Assembly (NCBI RefSeq): GCF_905115235.1
Contig: NC_051850.1
Location: 7,473,841-7,537,840 of the forward strand
Reading direction: 5' to 3'
Source of the DNA: Hermetia illucens
Taxonomy: Eukaryota; Arthropoda; Insecta; Diptera; Stratiomyidae
Length of the DNA stretch: 64,000 nucleotides
Part shown: one piece after another, positions 23,213 through 35,284 of the stretch
How positions within the stretch are numbered: position 1 is the stretch's first letter
Layout of the letters: each line of letters starts with the position of its first letter
Notes under the pieces: generated by a model
Seen by the model: the letters and a program-made list of their open reading frames with translations, nothing else
Told to the model about the DNA's origin: nothing
Databases searched by the model: none
Made by a program: the position numbers and the translations under genes

Positions 23213-23639
23213 TGTTGTACTCGCAATGTTTTGTTAGATTTAGTGAATAATTATTTGTACGTAAATTAAGATAGAAAATGGACTGCGGTTGATTTCAATA
23301 GAATGGTGATGGAGGAAATAGTACATACGAAAATCACGAAACCACTTACACAAACCCCAGACCCCTCTGGACTTTTCATAAAACATTACTTTATACTCGA
23401 ATTTGCACGTTGTTTTTTTAGCTTCTGAGCACTCACGCCGTGGTGGCCCATTGTACTCAACACCCCCGCAACGTATCACAGGATTTGCGTTAGTGAATGT
23501 GATGCCACCCGTCGCAACTGGAGAACATCGGCACCGAAGATTTGATGTCTGATGCGTCATTCACATAGAATATGCTCCGTGGATTCCGCTTCCTCATTAC
23601 TTGAATGATTCCTATTCTGTGCAGCTAGCGAATTATGGC

Positions 23640-23925
23640 CTGTAAAAATGCCTATAATACTCCTCCAAGTAATTCTGCTTTTCGACAGGATAAATTTTGC
23701 GGTACGCATGTTCGGTTGTGGTAGGAAAAGTTTGGTGTGTCTAGTAGCATTTGGGCTCTACCACCTGTCATTGTATGAAGCTTGCTCTGAGTTTTTAAAG
23801 ACCAATGCCACTGATATTCTAATTGTTGGTTCCGGTCTTGTCATGGGGGAGATTGAACCTGCTTTCGCTAAAGCATCGGAGACTTCATTTCCCTCTACGC
23901 CACAGGTTGAATTGGGCATTGGAAC
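23640..23925 (+). mobile_element. Possible LINE-derived segment
   Basis: An open stretch of about 90 codons has no recognisable domain. It abuts the Tc1-like element and has the composition of decayed LINE RT/RNase H sequence. The stretch 23240-23560 before it is likewise unassigned. Confidence 0.25.
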
Positions 23926-23928
23926 GAC

Positions 23929-24595
23929 GTGACTGTGGACGATTGGATCCGAGTTGTGTTTTTTGATGAGTCAATATTCAATGTGCTGGGATCTGACAGT
24001 CCGTTCCCAGTGCGAAGAAGAAAAGAAAAGACATTTGACCCCCAGTGTGTTGTACGAGCTGCACGCCATTCTCCCTCAGTAATGATGTGGGGATGCATAA
24101 CATCCAAAGGAATTGGCAGTTTTTCGTCCCTAAGCGGTGCTGTTAACCCAGAAAAGTATAAAAAAGTTATCGAAGATTGCGTTGCTCAGACGGTAGAAGC
24201 ACTGCATGAGCACTTTGATGAAGTAAAGTTTCAAGACGATTCGGCTCGGTGTCATAGAGCTCGTGCTGTAAGTTAAACGAAATTTTTCTCGGGTCAATTT
24301 CTCTATTTTATCCTCAACACGGTTCTTATTCACAGGTTACATTTTGGAAAGAAGAGCTTGGCATACAGTCGTGGTCGTGGGTAGGAAACAGCCCAAATTT
24401 GAACCCCATAGAGAACTTACGGGCGTTCATTAAGCGGCGACTGCAATAAAGATCGATAAGGAACAAAGCAAAACTAGAAAAGATATGGCTTAATTAAATT
24501 CCGGACGATTTTATTGAAAATGTATACCAATCGGTGCCCGTACGAGTTGCAAAGGTGATTAGGGCGAAAGGCGATCATACGAAATACTAAAGACC
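23929..24595 (+). mobile_element. Tc1-like transposon with an apparent intron
   Basis: The first part (23929-24267) shows WIRVVFFDESIFNVLGSD (first Asp), RHSPSVMMWGCI and VKFQDDSARCHRA (second Asp). It is interrupted at 24268-24335 by a 68-nt segment with GTAAGT at its start and CACAG at its end. Removing it continues the frame exactly into VTFWKEELGIQSW and PNLNPIENLRAFIKRRLQ, carrying the Glu of the DDE triad. Stops then follow, and the tail reads VPVRVAKVIRAKGDHTKY. The N-terminal HTH is missing. The copy is dead. Confidence 0.8.
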
Positions 24596-24739
24596 AAAAA
24601 AGCGAAAATTAATTTCTTCTAATTAGACATTTACCTTCATTTATATACTTTCATTTAAAAAAAAAATCGTTTAACAAATTGTTTGTGTATATAGTATGTT
24701 TATTTTGGACGTTTTTTTTGTACTTATCAACTGTCTGTC

Positions 24740-25850
24740 AGATCAACGGCACGTTCAAAGAGCTAGCACAGCTACGTCATCAGCATAAGCTTGAGCGTGT
24801 ATTGGCAAATTTTGCAGTTTGCATAGTAATGAGTTGATCAGCATACTCCTTGGGGACAGCCTTTCGTTGTTTCTGCTGTTAGGTAGCGATCGACACCCAC
24901 TTCAGCACACAGCAATCTCTGCGTTAGCATAGCATGGATATCACTTAATTAAAGCATCATCAACACCATGCTCTCTAACGGTATCACAAAGTTTTTGAAA
25001 AGGCGCCCCTTCAATGCCCACGAACACCCCCATCGCGTACTCGTTGCATCTTCTATCTTTGAAACCAAAGAATGAAGAGCAAACTCACAGGACTTTCCAC
25101 GCTAGTAAGCATGTGGGATTTCATTAAGTGCGTGCAACCTTTCCACACCTTTCAGTAAGAATGGAGTCAAACTGATCTGTCTGAAGTTCTTTGGATTAGA
25201 ATAGTCATCTTTCCCAGGGCCCGGTGAGAAGACTTCCTTAACCTTCTGCTAAGAGGTAGGCAATCGCTCTAAGTGCTCCATACACTCCTTTAGCATTGCT
25301 GGATAGATGCCATCCATGCCAGGTGCTTTGAAGTATTGAAAGAACAGTATGTCGGCTCTTACCTTTTCATAAATAACAATTGCTTTCGCAGTGTTCAAGT
25401 TCACCTTGCAGCACTTGTGTATTGAATGGGTTGCAAGAATCGTCAACTTTCCCCGTACCACTTCTCTCACTCGTTCTGTACTTCCAGGAGCTCGTGAAAG
25501 TACCATTGGGTTTTCTAAGAGAGCTCAACTTGGCCGACTCCTCCCTTTTAAGGACTCTGCACAGCCTTGAAGTCTCTCTCACGCTTTCCAGTTCCTTACA
25601 GTACGCTCTAAAGGAATCTCGTCCTGAAAGCAGAACTGTCTCGGCATAATTCCATTTAACTGTCCTGACATCAGGGCACAAGCTCTCGGTCTTATGGTTG
25701 CTTCATCGTAAAAGAACCTAGCCCTCTTTACTGATCCAGATTCTATTAAATAGAACCCATTCCCTTGCATGTAGGGGCAGTTCTGAAGTTTTGTCAGCCT
25801 TGCTGCCAGCAGATGGATGGAGGCTTTGTCATGCTGTAAGTTAATTTGAC
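24740..25850 (-). mobile_element. LINE reverse transcriptase, Jockey/R1-type, broken
   Basis: Reading leftward: a linker (25770-25579), FKAPGMDGIYPAMLKECMEH (near 25330-25270), SLTPFLLKGVERLHALNE-like residues near 25180, and RGKSCEFALHSLVSKIE near 25110-25060. The catalytic box AQAYADDVAVLAL lies near 24800-24755. Several frame changes separate them. A related, internally deleted copy is at 13740-14220. Confidence 0.78.
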
Positions 25851-26289
25851 CAATCTTTATGTTTTTTGAGGTAAACTTGATAGTCTTATGTCGAATGGAA
25901 AACTTTTAGAAGCGTATGCCAGGCTCCGCGTGTGACGAGGTTTCCCCCACACTGTACCACCAGAGACTCGATCTCCTTGTGATTGATTTATCTGAGAAAG
26001 GCAGTACTTGGGGGTACAGCAGTTCCCGTGTCCTCATCCATGAAAGGTGTTTCTCATTCCACAAAGCATTCGTTTGTTTGCCACTTAACACCTTCACTGG
26101 TTTTCAGTATTCGGTTTGCATAGATTCGATCACTCGAACTGACATCAAGTCAGTTCTGTTCACGCCTCTGGCTTCCCTTTCTCACGCCTGTTCCGTAAAC
26201 GGTGTAGGACAAGTTACTAGTAGGTAGGATTCACTCTGCATTCCAAAGATTATCTTCGTTTAGAGTTTGTCTGAATGATAAGCATATAA

Positions 26290-26530
26290 GAGGATGATCA
26301 ATTTTATTTGAAAGGCCTCAGTGCATAAAAGCTGAAGTGGATTCTACTCTGAATGAGTCCGCTCTTTCATTTACAACAGTGGAACATTGGGCAGCAGAGT
26401 TTAAACGAGGCCGTACGAGCTGCCAAGACGAGCATCGCAGTGGTCGACCAAATGAGATCCACAAAGCGATACTGGATGATCGTCGATTGAAAGTGTGCGA
26501 GGTAGCAGACGTTGCACGAGAGCAGAATGG
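26290..26530 (+). mobile_element. Mariner N-terminal fragment
   Basis: The plus strand encodes LSFTTVEHWAAEFKRGRTSC, DEHRSGRPNEIHKAIL and DRRLKVCEVADVA, the DNA-binding HTH region of mariner transposases. The frame then runs into LINE sequence with no catalytic half. Confidence 0.75.
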
Positions 26531-26534
26531 AAGA

Positions 26535-27330
26535 CCGATGGCGTGTTGCAAAGCTATGACACAGTATTCTTCGGGACCAAACGTGGTATATGGTCGGTGC
26601 GGGGTTTTTCTCGAATATACACAGTGTATCCAAGTCTCCCAGGTTTCGCCAGTGTATTCCAAACCGAAGCACGGGCGATAGTGGAAGCCCGTTGATGGCT
26701 GGGGCATGATCCAGGCCCCAAGCGTAATTTAACCATTCTGATCGACAACTAAGCGGCCAATAAGTCCTTGCACTCCGCGACGATATCCTTCAGACTGGCG
26801 GGGCAGTCCAGAAACGCACTGTACAGTCTGGTTACCACGCTGAAGGTGACCCATTTCTAGGTTCCCAGACATAGGAACATAGAGGGGAATGAGCTGACGG
26901 ATTGGCCAGGTGCGCTTGTGCTCTTCGCAGTCCTTCAGCAGGTACAGTCGGTGTCCCGCTGGGGACTGTCAAGGACGGGATCTACTTGCACTACTTAGTA
27001 GCCGCGGACCTCAGACGGCGAGGGTTCGCCTCCTGTGCCAAGTCAAGGAGAATTTGGCCCGCTTATAATAAAGCCCGATCACGAGAACCCCCGTGCCAGA
27101 CTCCCTGCAAATGCATTCAAGGCTACGGCGGTTTGCACGGGTCACTGGCCTATAGGGGACCATGCCGCCAGACTGCATACTCTACAATTCGCATTGCCGA
27201 AGCTGCGGAGAAGAAGAGAAAACCTTCAGGCACTTCCTTGCGATTGTCCAGCTCTAACTAGGTAACCCATTCTTCGGGGACTAGAGAGATTTCTAGCTAC
27301 AGGGTGGAAGAGCTGCTTTCCTTCATGAAT
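26535..27330 (+). mobile_element. I-clade LINE: RNase H and C-terminal region
   Basis: The pieces in order are ASVFQTEARAIVEAR (RNase H strand with Glu), LTILIDN..A (DNSQAA-like), RHRNIEGNELTDWPGA (HxxIxGNExAD), and the tail TAVCTGHWPIGDHAARL with LPCDCPAL near 27120-27255. Several stops are present. The neighbouring mariner HTH fragment ends where the LINE begins. No recognisable feature was found from 27330 to 28540 on either strand. Confidence 0.78.
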
Positions 27331-28589
27331 GTTACGGGCTGGCTCTAAAGATCTGAGCCGGCTGAACTCTACCTCGTTGCTTTCCTAACAGCGGTCATGG
27401 CCTTCGGAGTTTGTGGCGTCAAAGCGGCGCACCACGGCGCTAAGTGGGCTGCTCGGAGCGACCATTAATACCTATCTACTTATCACAGTGTCCTTGAGAA
27501 CATCGAAATTATCACATCTGCCGTTTAGGACACCATGTTGGGGGCAGCCGTGCATGAGGAGATAGGATTTAATGAACCATGAAGCACCGGAATCTCGTGG
27601 ACAAATTGGTTGTTGTAGAATTTCTTTTTTCTGAAAAAGTGAAGTTGCAATTTCTTCTCCGGCGTCCGAGTGATTGGCAGTTAAAGCGGAAAGGTAATTG
27701 ATGCGAAGGTAAATTTGAGTTTTGAGCCAAATATGCAGCACGAGAAAAGGCGGCAAGAACATTAAAAAGACTGATCCATAGCTTGCACCGAACGATCAGA
27801 TAAAATGGGAATTGATGCCATCTTGTAAATGCTTCAAAGGTCACTTTCAAAGCACGACTTGAGATGGGCCAATACTCAATTATAAACCTTATGGGGATGT
27901 GATAACAGTAGAAAGGAAGAATTTTTGGGGAAGTGAATGGGAACAAGGTTGGGAAAACTGGAAAGTGAAAGTATTGGTGACATGAGAAGGGGGAATTAGC
28001 CGACAAAGTTATGGAGAAACTTGGCGAAGTTTTACGGGATGACAACCAGGAGAAACTGAAACTCTGATTCTATAGAGGAAATTAAACGGCTTCCCTGGAA
28101 CACTATGATTGATGATTAGATAAGAAATATTCGGATCCTTCGCTTGATGTCCGCCCACGGCGAAATTAAAAATCTGTTTCGGTCATGGTCATCAATGCTA
28201 TATTCGGCATACGGCTCAAGATGATCATTGTGGATTGTTTGAATTCGTCATTTTCTAACCCAAGCCTCAAAATCTTGGGGTGCGCATTGATCCTCCCATT
28301 AGTAGTGGACATTAAGAATTTGGAGAGAATTAACAAGCAAGTAATCGGCCTTGTGTCCAGAAATAAAAAGCCCTCCTAGCTACGGAAATATCTAATACGA
28401 AGAAGTGAACTTCTTTGATTGGTAATGCAGTTTGCACAGCCCAGCCATTGGATGAAATTGAATTGTTTGTGGCTAAGTTGTGCCTTGCAGATACATGTCA
28501 AGTAAAACAACAGTTGACGCTTGTTGTTTGATTGAGAAGCGGGATTTCATGCCGGTGGATCGTTCTGTGTACTATACAAAACCTTAAAA

Positions 28590-29040
28590 ATGGATTTAGT
28601 ACCTTTCCCTAAGCCGGAACCAGAGATCAAATCGGAGGAAGAAATTTTGGATGAAGTAAAACCAGAACTAGAATCGGAGGAGGAACTTCCGGATGAACTC
28701 AAATCAGAACTCGAGTCTGAAGAAGAACTTCCCGATGACCTTAAATCAGAAATCGAATCGGAGGAAGAGGTTCTGGATGAACTTTTAAAAGAGGATGAAA
28801 TTAAGAGTGCCCCACAAGATTCTGTAGGCATCGACCAGGAAGCAGAGTGTGCGACTGTTTTGATATCGGCGGATGGGAAGTGTGTCATAGTCTGCCAAGC
28901 TTGTAATGGTTTCTTCGATGATATAGATCCATTTCGCAGTCATGTGAAGAAGGTTCATTCTGATTATGTCGTACGAGGAAATGCCTGGGGGAAAGTTATT
29001 AAAGAGGAACCTACTGTGGACAAAACGATTGATATGACAG
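28590..29040 (+). CDS. Zinc-finger gene C, exon 1 with acidic tandem repeat
   Basis: ATG (ACCTTAAAAATGG, the same context as gene A) opens MDLVPFPKPEP. Residues 11-66 are four 14-residue units such as PELESEEELPDELK, giving about 50 percent Glu/Asp. Each unit begins after a psi-K-x-E site (IKSE, VKPE, LKSE, LKSE). A full C2H2 finger follows (VCQACNGFF...HVKKVH), the only exon-1 finger in the window with both His, then VIKEEP. The donor GACAG|GTAATTA ends the exon in phase 1. The exon looks functional although its downstream partners are broken. Confidence 0.75.
28620..28787 (+). repeat. In-frame 42-bp tandem repeat (4 units)
   Basis: Four consecutive 42-bp units encode 14-residue acidic repeats in exon 1 of gene C. 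Units two and three are closest (ESEEELPDELK, ESEEELPDDLK). The length is a multiple of three, so copy-number change would keep the frame. Confidence 0.8.
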
Positions 29041-29754
29041 GTAATTACTAGCTTATTCGTACTCCTTGGTAGCCAATAGCGTGGGAAGTTGGAGGGGGTT
29101 TGACCGTTATTTATTTACTTATTGCATCTAAAGAGATTTAAAAAAATCTATGGCCAATACTCCCTTTAGTCGATATCCTTGAACTGTAATTCCTCTTCCG
29201 TGGGGGTGGATTTACTCTAGTAATAAATTCTATGCTTAGCGGTTTGTACTTTTGGTGGCATATTGAACATCTTTTTTAAAGTAATTTGTTGTCTACTTCT
29301 ATCAATAATCGACCCCGGTGCTGTACCAGAGTGAGTTTTTTTTATCAACGAACAGAAGGATAAGTTATTTTGAGTGGTAGTCGCAGTTTTGAATAACCGT
29401 TATCCATCAATGACACCCACAATATCCCAACGTCCTGACCAACAATGCGTCAAAGTGGGAAACGGATACAAAAAGAGAATAGCCGGTGTCCCATATCTCT
29501 TAAGGGAGATCCCCTAATTCTATTCATTAAAATTGTTTGTCCGTATGTAATTAAGAAGCTTCGATTTCATAAGTAGAATCATCGGCGCCAAAATAGCAGG
29601 GTTCCATTTTTTCGCGTCATTTTTAATATATGGCCAGAAAGAATGATTTCGTGACTCATTAAAAAAATGAAGGAGAAAACAAAAGATTTCATCTCCTACA
29701 CCGTGATTTTTGACGGATTTTATTTTTTAATCAAGTAAGTCATGATTATTTTGA

Positions 29755-29945
29755 TTCATCATCATCAACGGCGCAACAACTGGTATCCGGTCTAGGCCTG
29801 CCTTAATAAGGAACTCCAGATATCCCGGTTTCGCGCCGAGGTCCACCAATTCGACATCCCTGAAAGCTGTCTGGTGTCCTGACCTACGCCATCGCTCCAT
29901 CTTAGGCAGGGTCTGCTTCGTCTTCTTTTTCTACCATAGATTATT
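29755..29945 (-). mobile_element. RTE-like LINE 3' end, second copy
   Basis: It matches 10915-11095 almost base for base (GCCTTAATAAGGAACTCCAG, CCGAGGTCCACCAATTCGAC) and ends with CTTCTTTTTCTACCATAGAT. Only the terminal 190 bp are present. It lies in the intron region of gene C. The stretches 29051-29755 and 29945-30245 show nothing recognisable. Confidence 0.7.
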
Positions 29946-30244
29946 TTGATTGATTTAAATTTATTGTGAATTCATCTCAATTAAACCACAAGTGGTAAAT
30001 TTTGACTTTATTAACTATTAACTCTCCATGGGAACCACCATTTTTAAAACAACGATACTCAGCTCTGAGCCATGTGGGATCTTGACTAAAACCCCCAATA
30101 AGGATTATGTCATTTACGATATTAGTGAAAATTTTCAGAATTACTTCCGGAGACTGCTTTTATTCAAGATTCCATGTAGCAAATTTTATGTTTTGTCGCG
30201 AAATCATTACATCGGTCGTAGATCTCATATGGCAAAAAAGTACT

Positions 30245-30550
30245 GGGACTACGGTTTCTTCTAGGGCAGAGCAAACTCATTAGACGCTACCTCACCTCTG
30301 CTCTGGGGGAGCAGCGAAACCGAAGTAGTTACTAGATATCGCTTTCTCCCATGCGTCACGGTTAGCTGAACTAATTTTTGTTGGGAATTGAGCGACCTTT
30401 GAGTCTGCTATTGACTTGATGACGGACCAGAATAATTGAAGAGAAATTGTCTCGCACATATTTGGTTCATGGACCCCTCTTTTTAAGAAAAGCAAGCAGC
30501 AGCAGTTTTGTTCACTTCTGCCCTTGGAGCAGCATAACCGAAGTGGTTAC
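30245..30550. repeat. MITE-family arms and core
   Basis: Arm sequence CATTAGACGCTACCTCACCT and GCAGCGAAACCGAAGTAGTT (30275-30335) is followed by a core resembling the 12840-12955 and 47420-47530 copies (GACGGACCAG, TTCATGGACCCCTCTTTTTA). A second GAGCAGCATAACCGAAGTGG arm lies at 30525-30550. Two elements may be nested. Confidence 0.5.
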
Positions 30551-30779
30551 TAGATGTTGTTGCCTTCCTTATATTAATCCACAAACACGTCATGGGCGCG
30601 AATTATATTGAAACGAAAATCAAACGATTTCGCGGGGGAAGAAATCCTTCATGGTAATACATCCCTATTTCAAGTAGTTAAACGGATGATCAGAAAAAAT
30701 CTGGACAATGATGAGGAATTTCTTCTATTAACCATTTTCAAATTTACCTTTAAGGGTTTCTGTGAGAAAAACAAACTAC

Positions 30780-31150
30780 TCATCTACCAGCATGTCTTCT
30801 TCTTTTTCAGTTTTTGTCCCTTTGGTAACAAGGTCGGCTCGTCTAGATCGAATTCGCAACTGTTCTCGGTCATATGCTTGATACGAATTAAGTCATTTTG
30901 TATCGAGCCTATGTTGTTTTGGTCGTCCTTTTGGTCTTTTCCCATCGACTAAGGCTTAGGCAAATCTCAGCAAGTGTGTTCTTGTCAGTGCGGACAACAT
31001 GACCATAACATTGAAGATTCACCTCTCGTAATTTTTTTTAAGTCGGTTCGTTCAGATCGGGGTATCACTTTTTTCGGTTATAGGCTCGGTGCGAGTGAAG
31101 TCTAGAGGTTCGCAAATCATCATCCAGTGTATCAAGCCAATGTTATATTA
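30780..31150 (-). mobile_element. LINE C-terminal fragment
   Basis: The minus strand near 31020-30900 reads LQCYGHVVRTDKNTLAEIC followed by a Lys/Arg/Thr-rich stretch. This resembles the RxxGHVxRxDE tail of RTE-type endonuclease-reverse transcriptases. Its neighbour 31060-31150 repeats the 4380-4450 segment. Confidence 0.5.
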
Positions 31151-31805
31151 GTTGGTCCTTGAGTCGCACCTGCATATGGATCGCGTGGTGCTCAGAGGTG
31201 GCGGTGAGGAAGACGGGGCGGCAACCCTGTCGGCCAAACCAAAACTAAGTAACCGAGGAGAACCTCCATAGTGGTGGCACCGGGAGACGCTGTACTCACT
31301 TTGGTTTGCCGGCCGTGATGCAGTTGGCGAATGCTCCAAAGGCCTAATCAGGGCGATCAGACCCGAGTCTGCACGGGGACTCATCTAAAGTGGCAATTGG
31401 TGCCAAAACCTTAGCAGGGGTATACTGGTACCATGGGAACCGGGATAGCCCCTGGACACACATACTTCGGGAGAATTCCTGTTGTATGTGAGTACACCTC
31501 GGTTGTTTGCGGTTGGTCCCCATGGGGGGTTGTGGTTGCTTCAAGGGGGTTGTGGTTACGTTCAAACGAACAGAGACCTTCGGGCCTCATGGTGTTGCAT
31601 TTCAACACGGGTGCCGCACTCCTTAGTTCGGTAGAGATTTAGGTAGGTCTTGCATCCACCAGTATGAATGTCGAGTCATGCACTTGGTATAGTCTGGTAC
31701 CGTCGTAGCATGCTTCGGCGGGGCTCTGATTGTGGTCACAAAATCAATCCGTGTCTTAAGAAGACCGTGGGATTAAGTCTCCATGATAGGTACTCACGTT
31801 AAACC
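31150..31805. repeat. GC-rich dispersed repeat, probable LINE untranslated region
   Basis: This is a GC-richer block with no credible gene. It has the direct runs GGGGTTGTGGTTGCTTCA and GGGGTTGTGGTTACGTTC at about 31535-31565. Its right part (31715-31805) is the inverted partner of 5435-5560. The class is undetermined. Confidence 0.4.
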
Positions 31806-32119
31806 CCCAGGACTGACTGCATATCGATCGCGAATGTGATCATAGCATGATATTCTACTGATTCAACGTAACTTCTTCGTCATAGAAAAGGTGTATAGCT
31901 GAAAACAAATTATTATATGTATAATTAAGACTCAGAATTTTAAATTACTTCGTTTTCCCACCCAAAAAAAAAACCCGATATACGCTTATTTATTAGGGAG
32001 CTACAGTAGCCTAGTCCCTTAAGCCCCTATGTGGGGTATAGCGCTTGAATCACATTTAACTGCTAACTCGGACAGTTCCTAGCAATAATGTGCTTCAATT
32101 CAGTATAATTTTTCGAGGA

Positions 32120-32880
32120 GCTTGCATTCTTTCTCCACTATTCTGCGCAGCATTGTTTGGGACCTTCGAATGATAGTGGCGAACACTTTCCATGTGCTAG
32201 TTTTATATAACCTAACAGAGAATATTGGTGCCGGACAGCTTGATGTTGTTGTTGTTGGAATAGATCCCATTCTTGGTGTCCCGGAATAGAAATTTCAATG
32301 AAAAAGGCACACGTAATTTTTATCCTGGACCTTGATTTCTTCTCGGCAATCTCGCTCGAAATAAAGACATTTTTGATCACGATCCAGTACTCTTCAATCA
32401 GACGGATTGTCTAGAGCTTGTGCCGGCTGTGCAGTAAAAAAATGTTTCCATTGCTGGGTGGATCTGTTGACCACGAATAGATTATAATGAATTTTGGGGG
32501 AAGGGCGCTTTGTACCCTGTGCGCAGATGCAGTAACGATATACACGCGAAGATGCGCAACCGTCAAATGATAGTTCCCACAATCTCTTTTGTAATGCATA
32601 CACAGAAGAAAACTTCTATTGCTATACTATCTATTGTTTATCGCGATGTGGCTGAACTGAATAGATGTTCGTGGAGCGTCAGTCGAAATTAAACTGACCT
32701 AGCTGACATTTTAGAAATCTTCAAACCTTTCAGCAATGTTGTTATGGTCAACAAAACCTTGCCTCCTCAACTTATGTTCGAGCGAGGTATTATGAGAGCC
32801 CGCCAGATCATCAATCATGATCGCAATGTCACCTTTAGGAAGCCTCTTCTAAATTACGTGTAGTTGCTGGCAGAAAGATC
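32120..32880 (-). mobile_element. Scattered LINE fragments
   Basis: The bases GACCTTCGAATGATAGTGGC (32160) recur at 57765 (GAGCCTTCGAATGACAGTGG). The bases around 32835 (CCTTTAGGAAGCCTCTTCT) recur at 54150 and 59758 inside LINE endonuclease regions. These are small pieces of the same EN-RT LINE family. The rest of 32880-33530 is unassigned AT-rich DNA. Confidence 0.45.
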
Positions 32881-33536
32881 CGTTTTTTTCTATATCAGAA
32901 ATCTCTGCTTATGAATATCAATGCAATCGTGTGGGGCTTCCTGACCTGGATCGAAATCTAGCAGTTAAGATTCGGCCAGAAACAGGCCCCCGGACCACTT
33001 GCATTACCAGAATACAAAATCTCAGCCATGCAAGAGGAGGAGTATTTTCGAGAGTCTCATTATTTCACTTTCTTTAGACCCAATTTATATTGCCGCAATT
33101 GTTTTTGAAATAGGCGAAAAAACCTCCGATACTGTGGAGTATTTGCACATGCTAGAAACCAATTATTAATCGTTTACGATGATAAGTGTCGTCATATGAG
33201 ACCCTATCCGAATGATTGTCAACGTTTCTGTAGAAAGAAGATTCGAAATTTAAAGTTATTGGCCCACAAATTTTGTTTAATCGCAGTTTACTATAAGTCG
33301 CATAAAGTATACTTAAACGCCAGCTCAATGTATAGAATATCTGTCACCTTACAACTTTAAAGTGGTCCCTTTTATTCGCTAAATAATCATCAACGTTAAT
33401 TTTGGGGTAACTTAGCGACTCAGTAACTTATAGTTTAATATTTGGTTTTTGAATTAATTTTTTTTTATCTGATTTGCAATTCATAAGCATAATAAATATT
33501 AAACTACGAATTCAACTTTTATTTATCTCACTTCAG

Positions 33537-33960
33537 CTCTTCCAACGTTATCCAACGATAAAAGCATTGAAATTCTCGACGATGGTAGCAATCACACAGA
33601 AGAGCGGCTGTTTCCCGAGGATTCAGATTCCAGTAGTGACTCTGCCGAAGCCAGCCTAAATAAGGTGGACCCCAAAATTAATCTTTAATTTACACTAATC
33701 CATAATCTTCTCATTATATAGAACCGACGAGCTTCACGAAGATTGAACAAGAAACCACAACCTGCAACGAAAAAGCAACAGCCAGCAAAGAGGGCAGCCA
33801 CAAGTACGAAACAGAGACAAGTCAAAAGAAAGAAATAAACATCAGCGATATTTGCGGTTAAACTTGAGTTCGACGAGGGATGAAACTGTCTGTTGAAAGG
33901 ACTCGAAGAAGTTGAATCAAAGTGGTGTTTTCGGATATCATTTTACTTTAGGGCGAAAAG
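33537..33960 (+). pseudogene. Zinc-finger gene C, decayed 3' exon
   Basis: An acceptor (CACTTCAG|CT) in phase 1 opens a frame whose start (ALPTLSNDKSIEILDDG) resembles exon 3 of gene A (SIKTIDDDG). The frame stops within 50 codons at 33690 unless a 57-nt GT-AG segment (33665-33721) is removed. After about 33840 a frame-shifted trace of the family finger leader survives (IFAVKLEFDEG, compare FAAKPEFDDE). It is followed at once by TGA and NCLLKGLEEVESK, where FCITCNRQ should be. No further finger is found. No exon 2 was found for gene C. Confidence 0.7.
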
Positions 33961-34769
33961 AAAATAGAGCAAACGTTTCAGTATACCTTAAATATCCACT
34001 TTGATAATAATAAACTCTGGCCCCTACTTCAAAGAAACGATACCGCAATCCCTTTAGTGAATGTCAGCCAATAAGATAATTGTAAAAATTGTGGAAACAC
34101 ATGAAATAGTAACTTTGAATTGAGACGTTATATCATCGATAATTCTATGAAAAATGATATAGGAATGTTTCCCTGTTAATAACCGGAGTAAAATATGTAT
34201 ATAAATTGCGATGAGCAAATCGTTCAAGAAAGCATAATTGTATGGTGATAAGTTACAATATACTTTCATTCTCACAATAATTCTGTTAGATCTAAGGACA
34301 ATTTTTTTGCAAAAAATCTATTACATTTTTTCGTACTCTGATCAACAAAATATAATAGGGATGTAAGGAACCGTAAGTGATCCTTACGATTAACAGTAAA
34401 TGAGGTTTTTTTCAGCTGAAAATTACGATTGAAGTAATAGTGTATAATCGTCTTTATTCAGCATAATTCAATATTGTTACTCAGTATATGTCCACTTGGA
34501 TATCGAGATTTCCGTTCTCTTCTAACTCAAGAACTCGGCTCTAACGGAGCACCTTCGCCCCTTCTATATCTCCCGGAATATTCCAAAAAGGTATGTGAAT
34601 ACTTTGCTAATTTGATATTATCTCGTTACTAACATTCGACTTATCTGTTATCTAGCATCCTAAGAAAATATTCGCCCTCAATTTTGATATCCTGGCGAAT
34701 TGCCATGACTACAATTTAAATTGTTGTCACACATATTTTTCCCAAAGTGAAAAGTACATGACTAAATGA

Positions 34770-35275
34770 ACTTCTGTTACATATATCTCGCGAAAAACAC
34801 GAAAAATTGCATGTATCAGCCATTTCTTTTGACATCCAAAATGCCTACGATAAGGTTGAGCTGAACCAGCTGAAACATTGTTTTGAATCTCATGTTATGT
34901 CTTCAGAAATTTCGTCGTTCTAAACTTTCTGAATGAGTGCACACTGAAAGTCGGCAACGGCCAAACTGACGACTTTCTCATCATTTCGTCTGCTAAGACC
35001 AGAGGATTGTCAGTCAGAAACCTCCTATTGAATGCCAATCAATTTTTTAGCCTGTGCAACAGATTAGCCCTTCCCATTAACATCGACAAGTCGAGCACAG
35101 ATAGCATAAGATTTGTCATGAAAAGGAAGGACTCAATATTAGGGTGAAAATCAGCTGATTCCATATATCAACCATGTCAAATTTCTTGGCAGAACGACAA
35201 CTAGCTCTTCCACTATTAAACTTCATTTTTACGATATCTTAACAAATGCTTCAGCTGCAACCGACGCTCTACGGA
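34770..35275 (+). mobile_element. LINE RT fragment
   Basis: The plus strand reads ISFDIQNAYDKVELNQLKHC near 34825-34880, RT motif A (DIxxAYDxV). Around 35165-35195 it reads INHVKFLGRTTTSS, the post-catalytic region. Frames break repeatedly in between. The preceding 33960-34770 has no recognisable feature. Confidence 0.68.
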
Positions 35276-35284
35276 CAGTGTCTG

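Noticed and set aside
27569-28045. A 158-codon minus-strand open stretch as a gene
   Set aside because: It is rich in Phe, Ser and Pro from AT/pyrimidine bias, has no recognisable motif, no good start context and no partner exons.
31535-31565. Short G-rich direct repeat as a G-quadruplex regulatory element
   Set aside because: Only two imperfect units inside a dispersed repeat, with no gene nearby to regulate.
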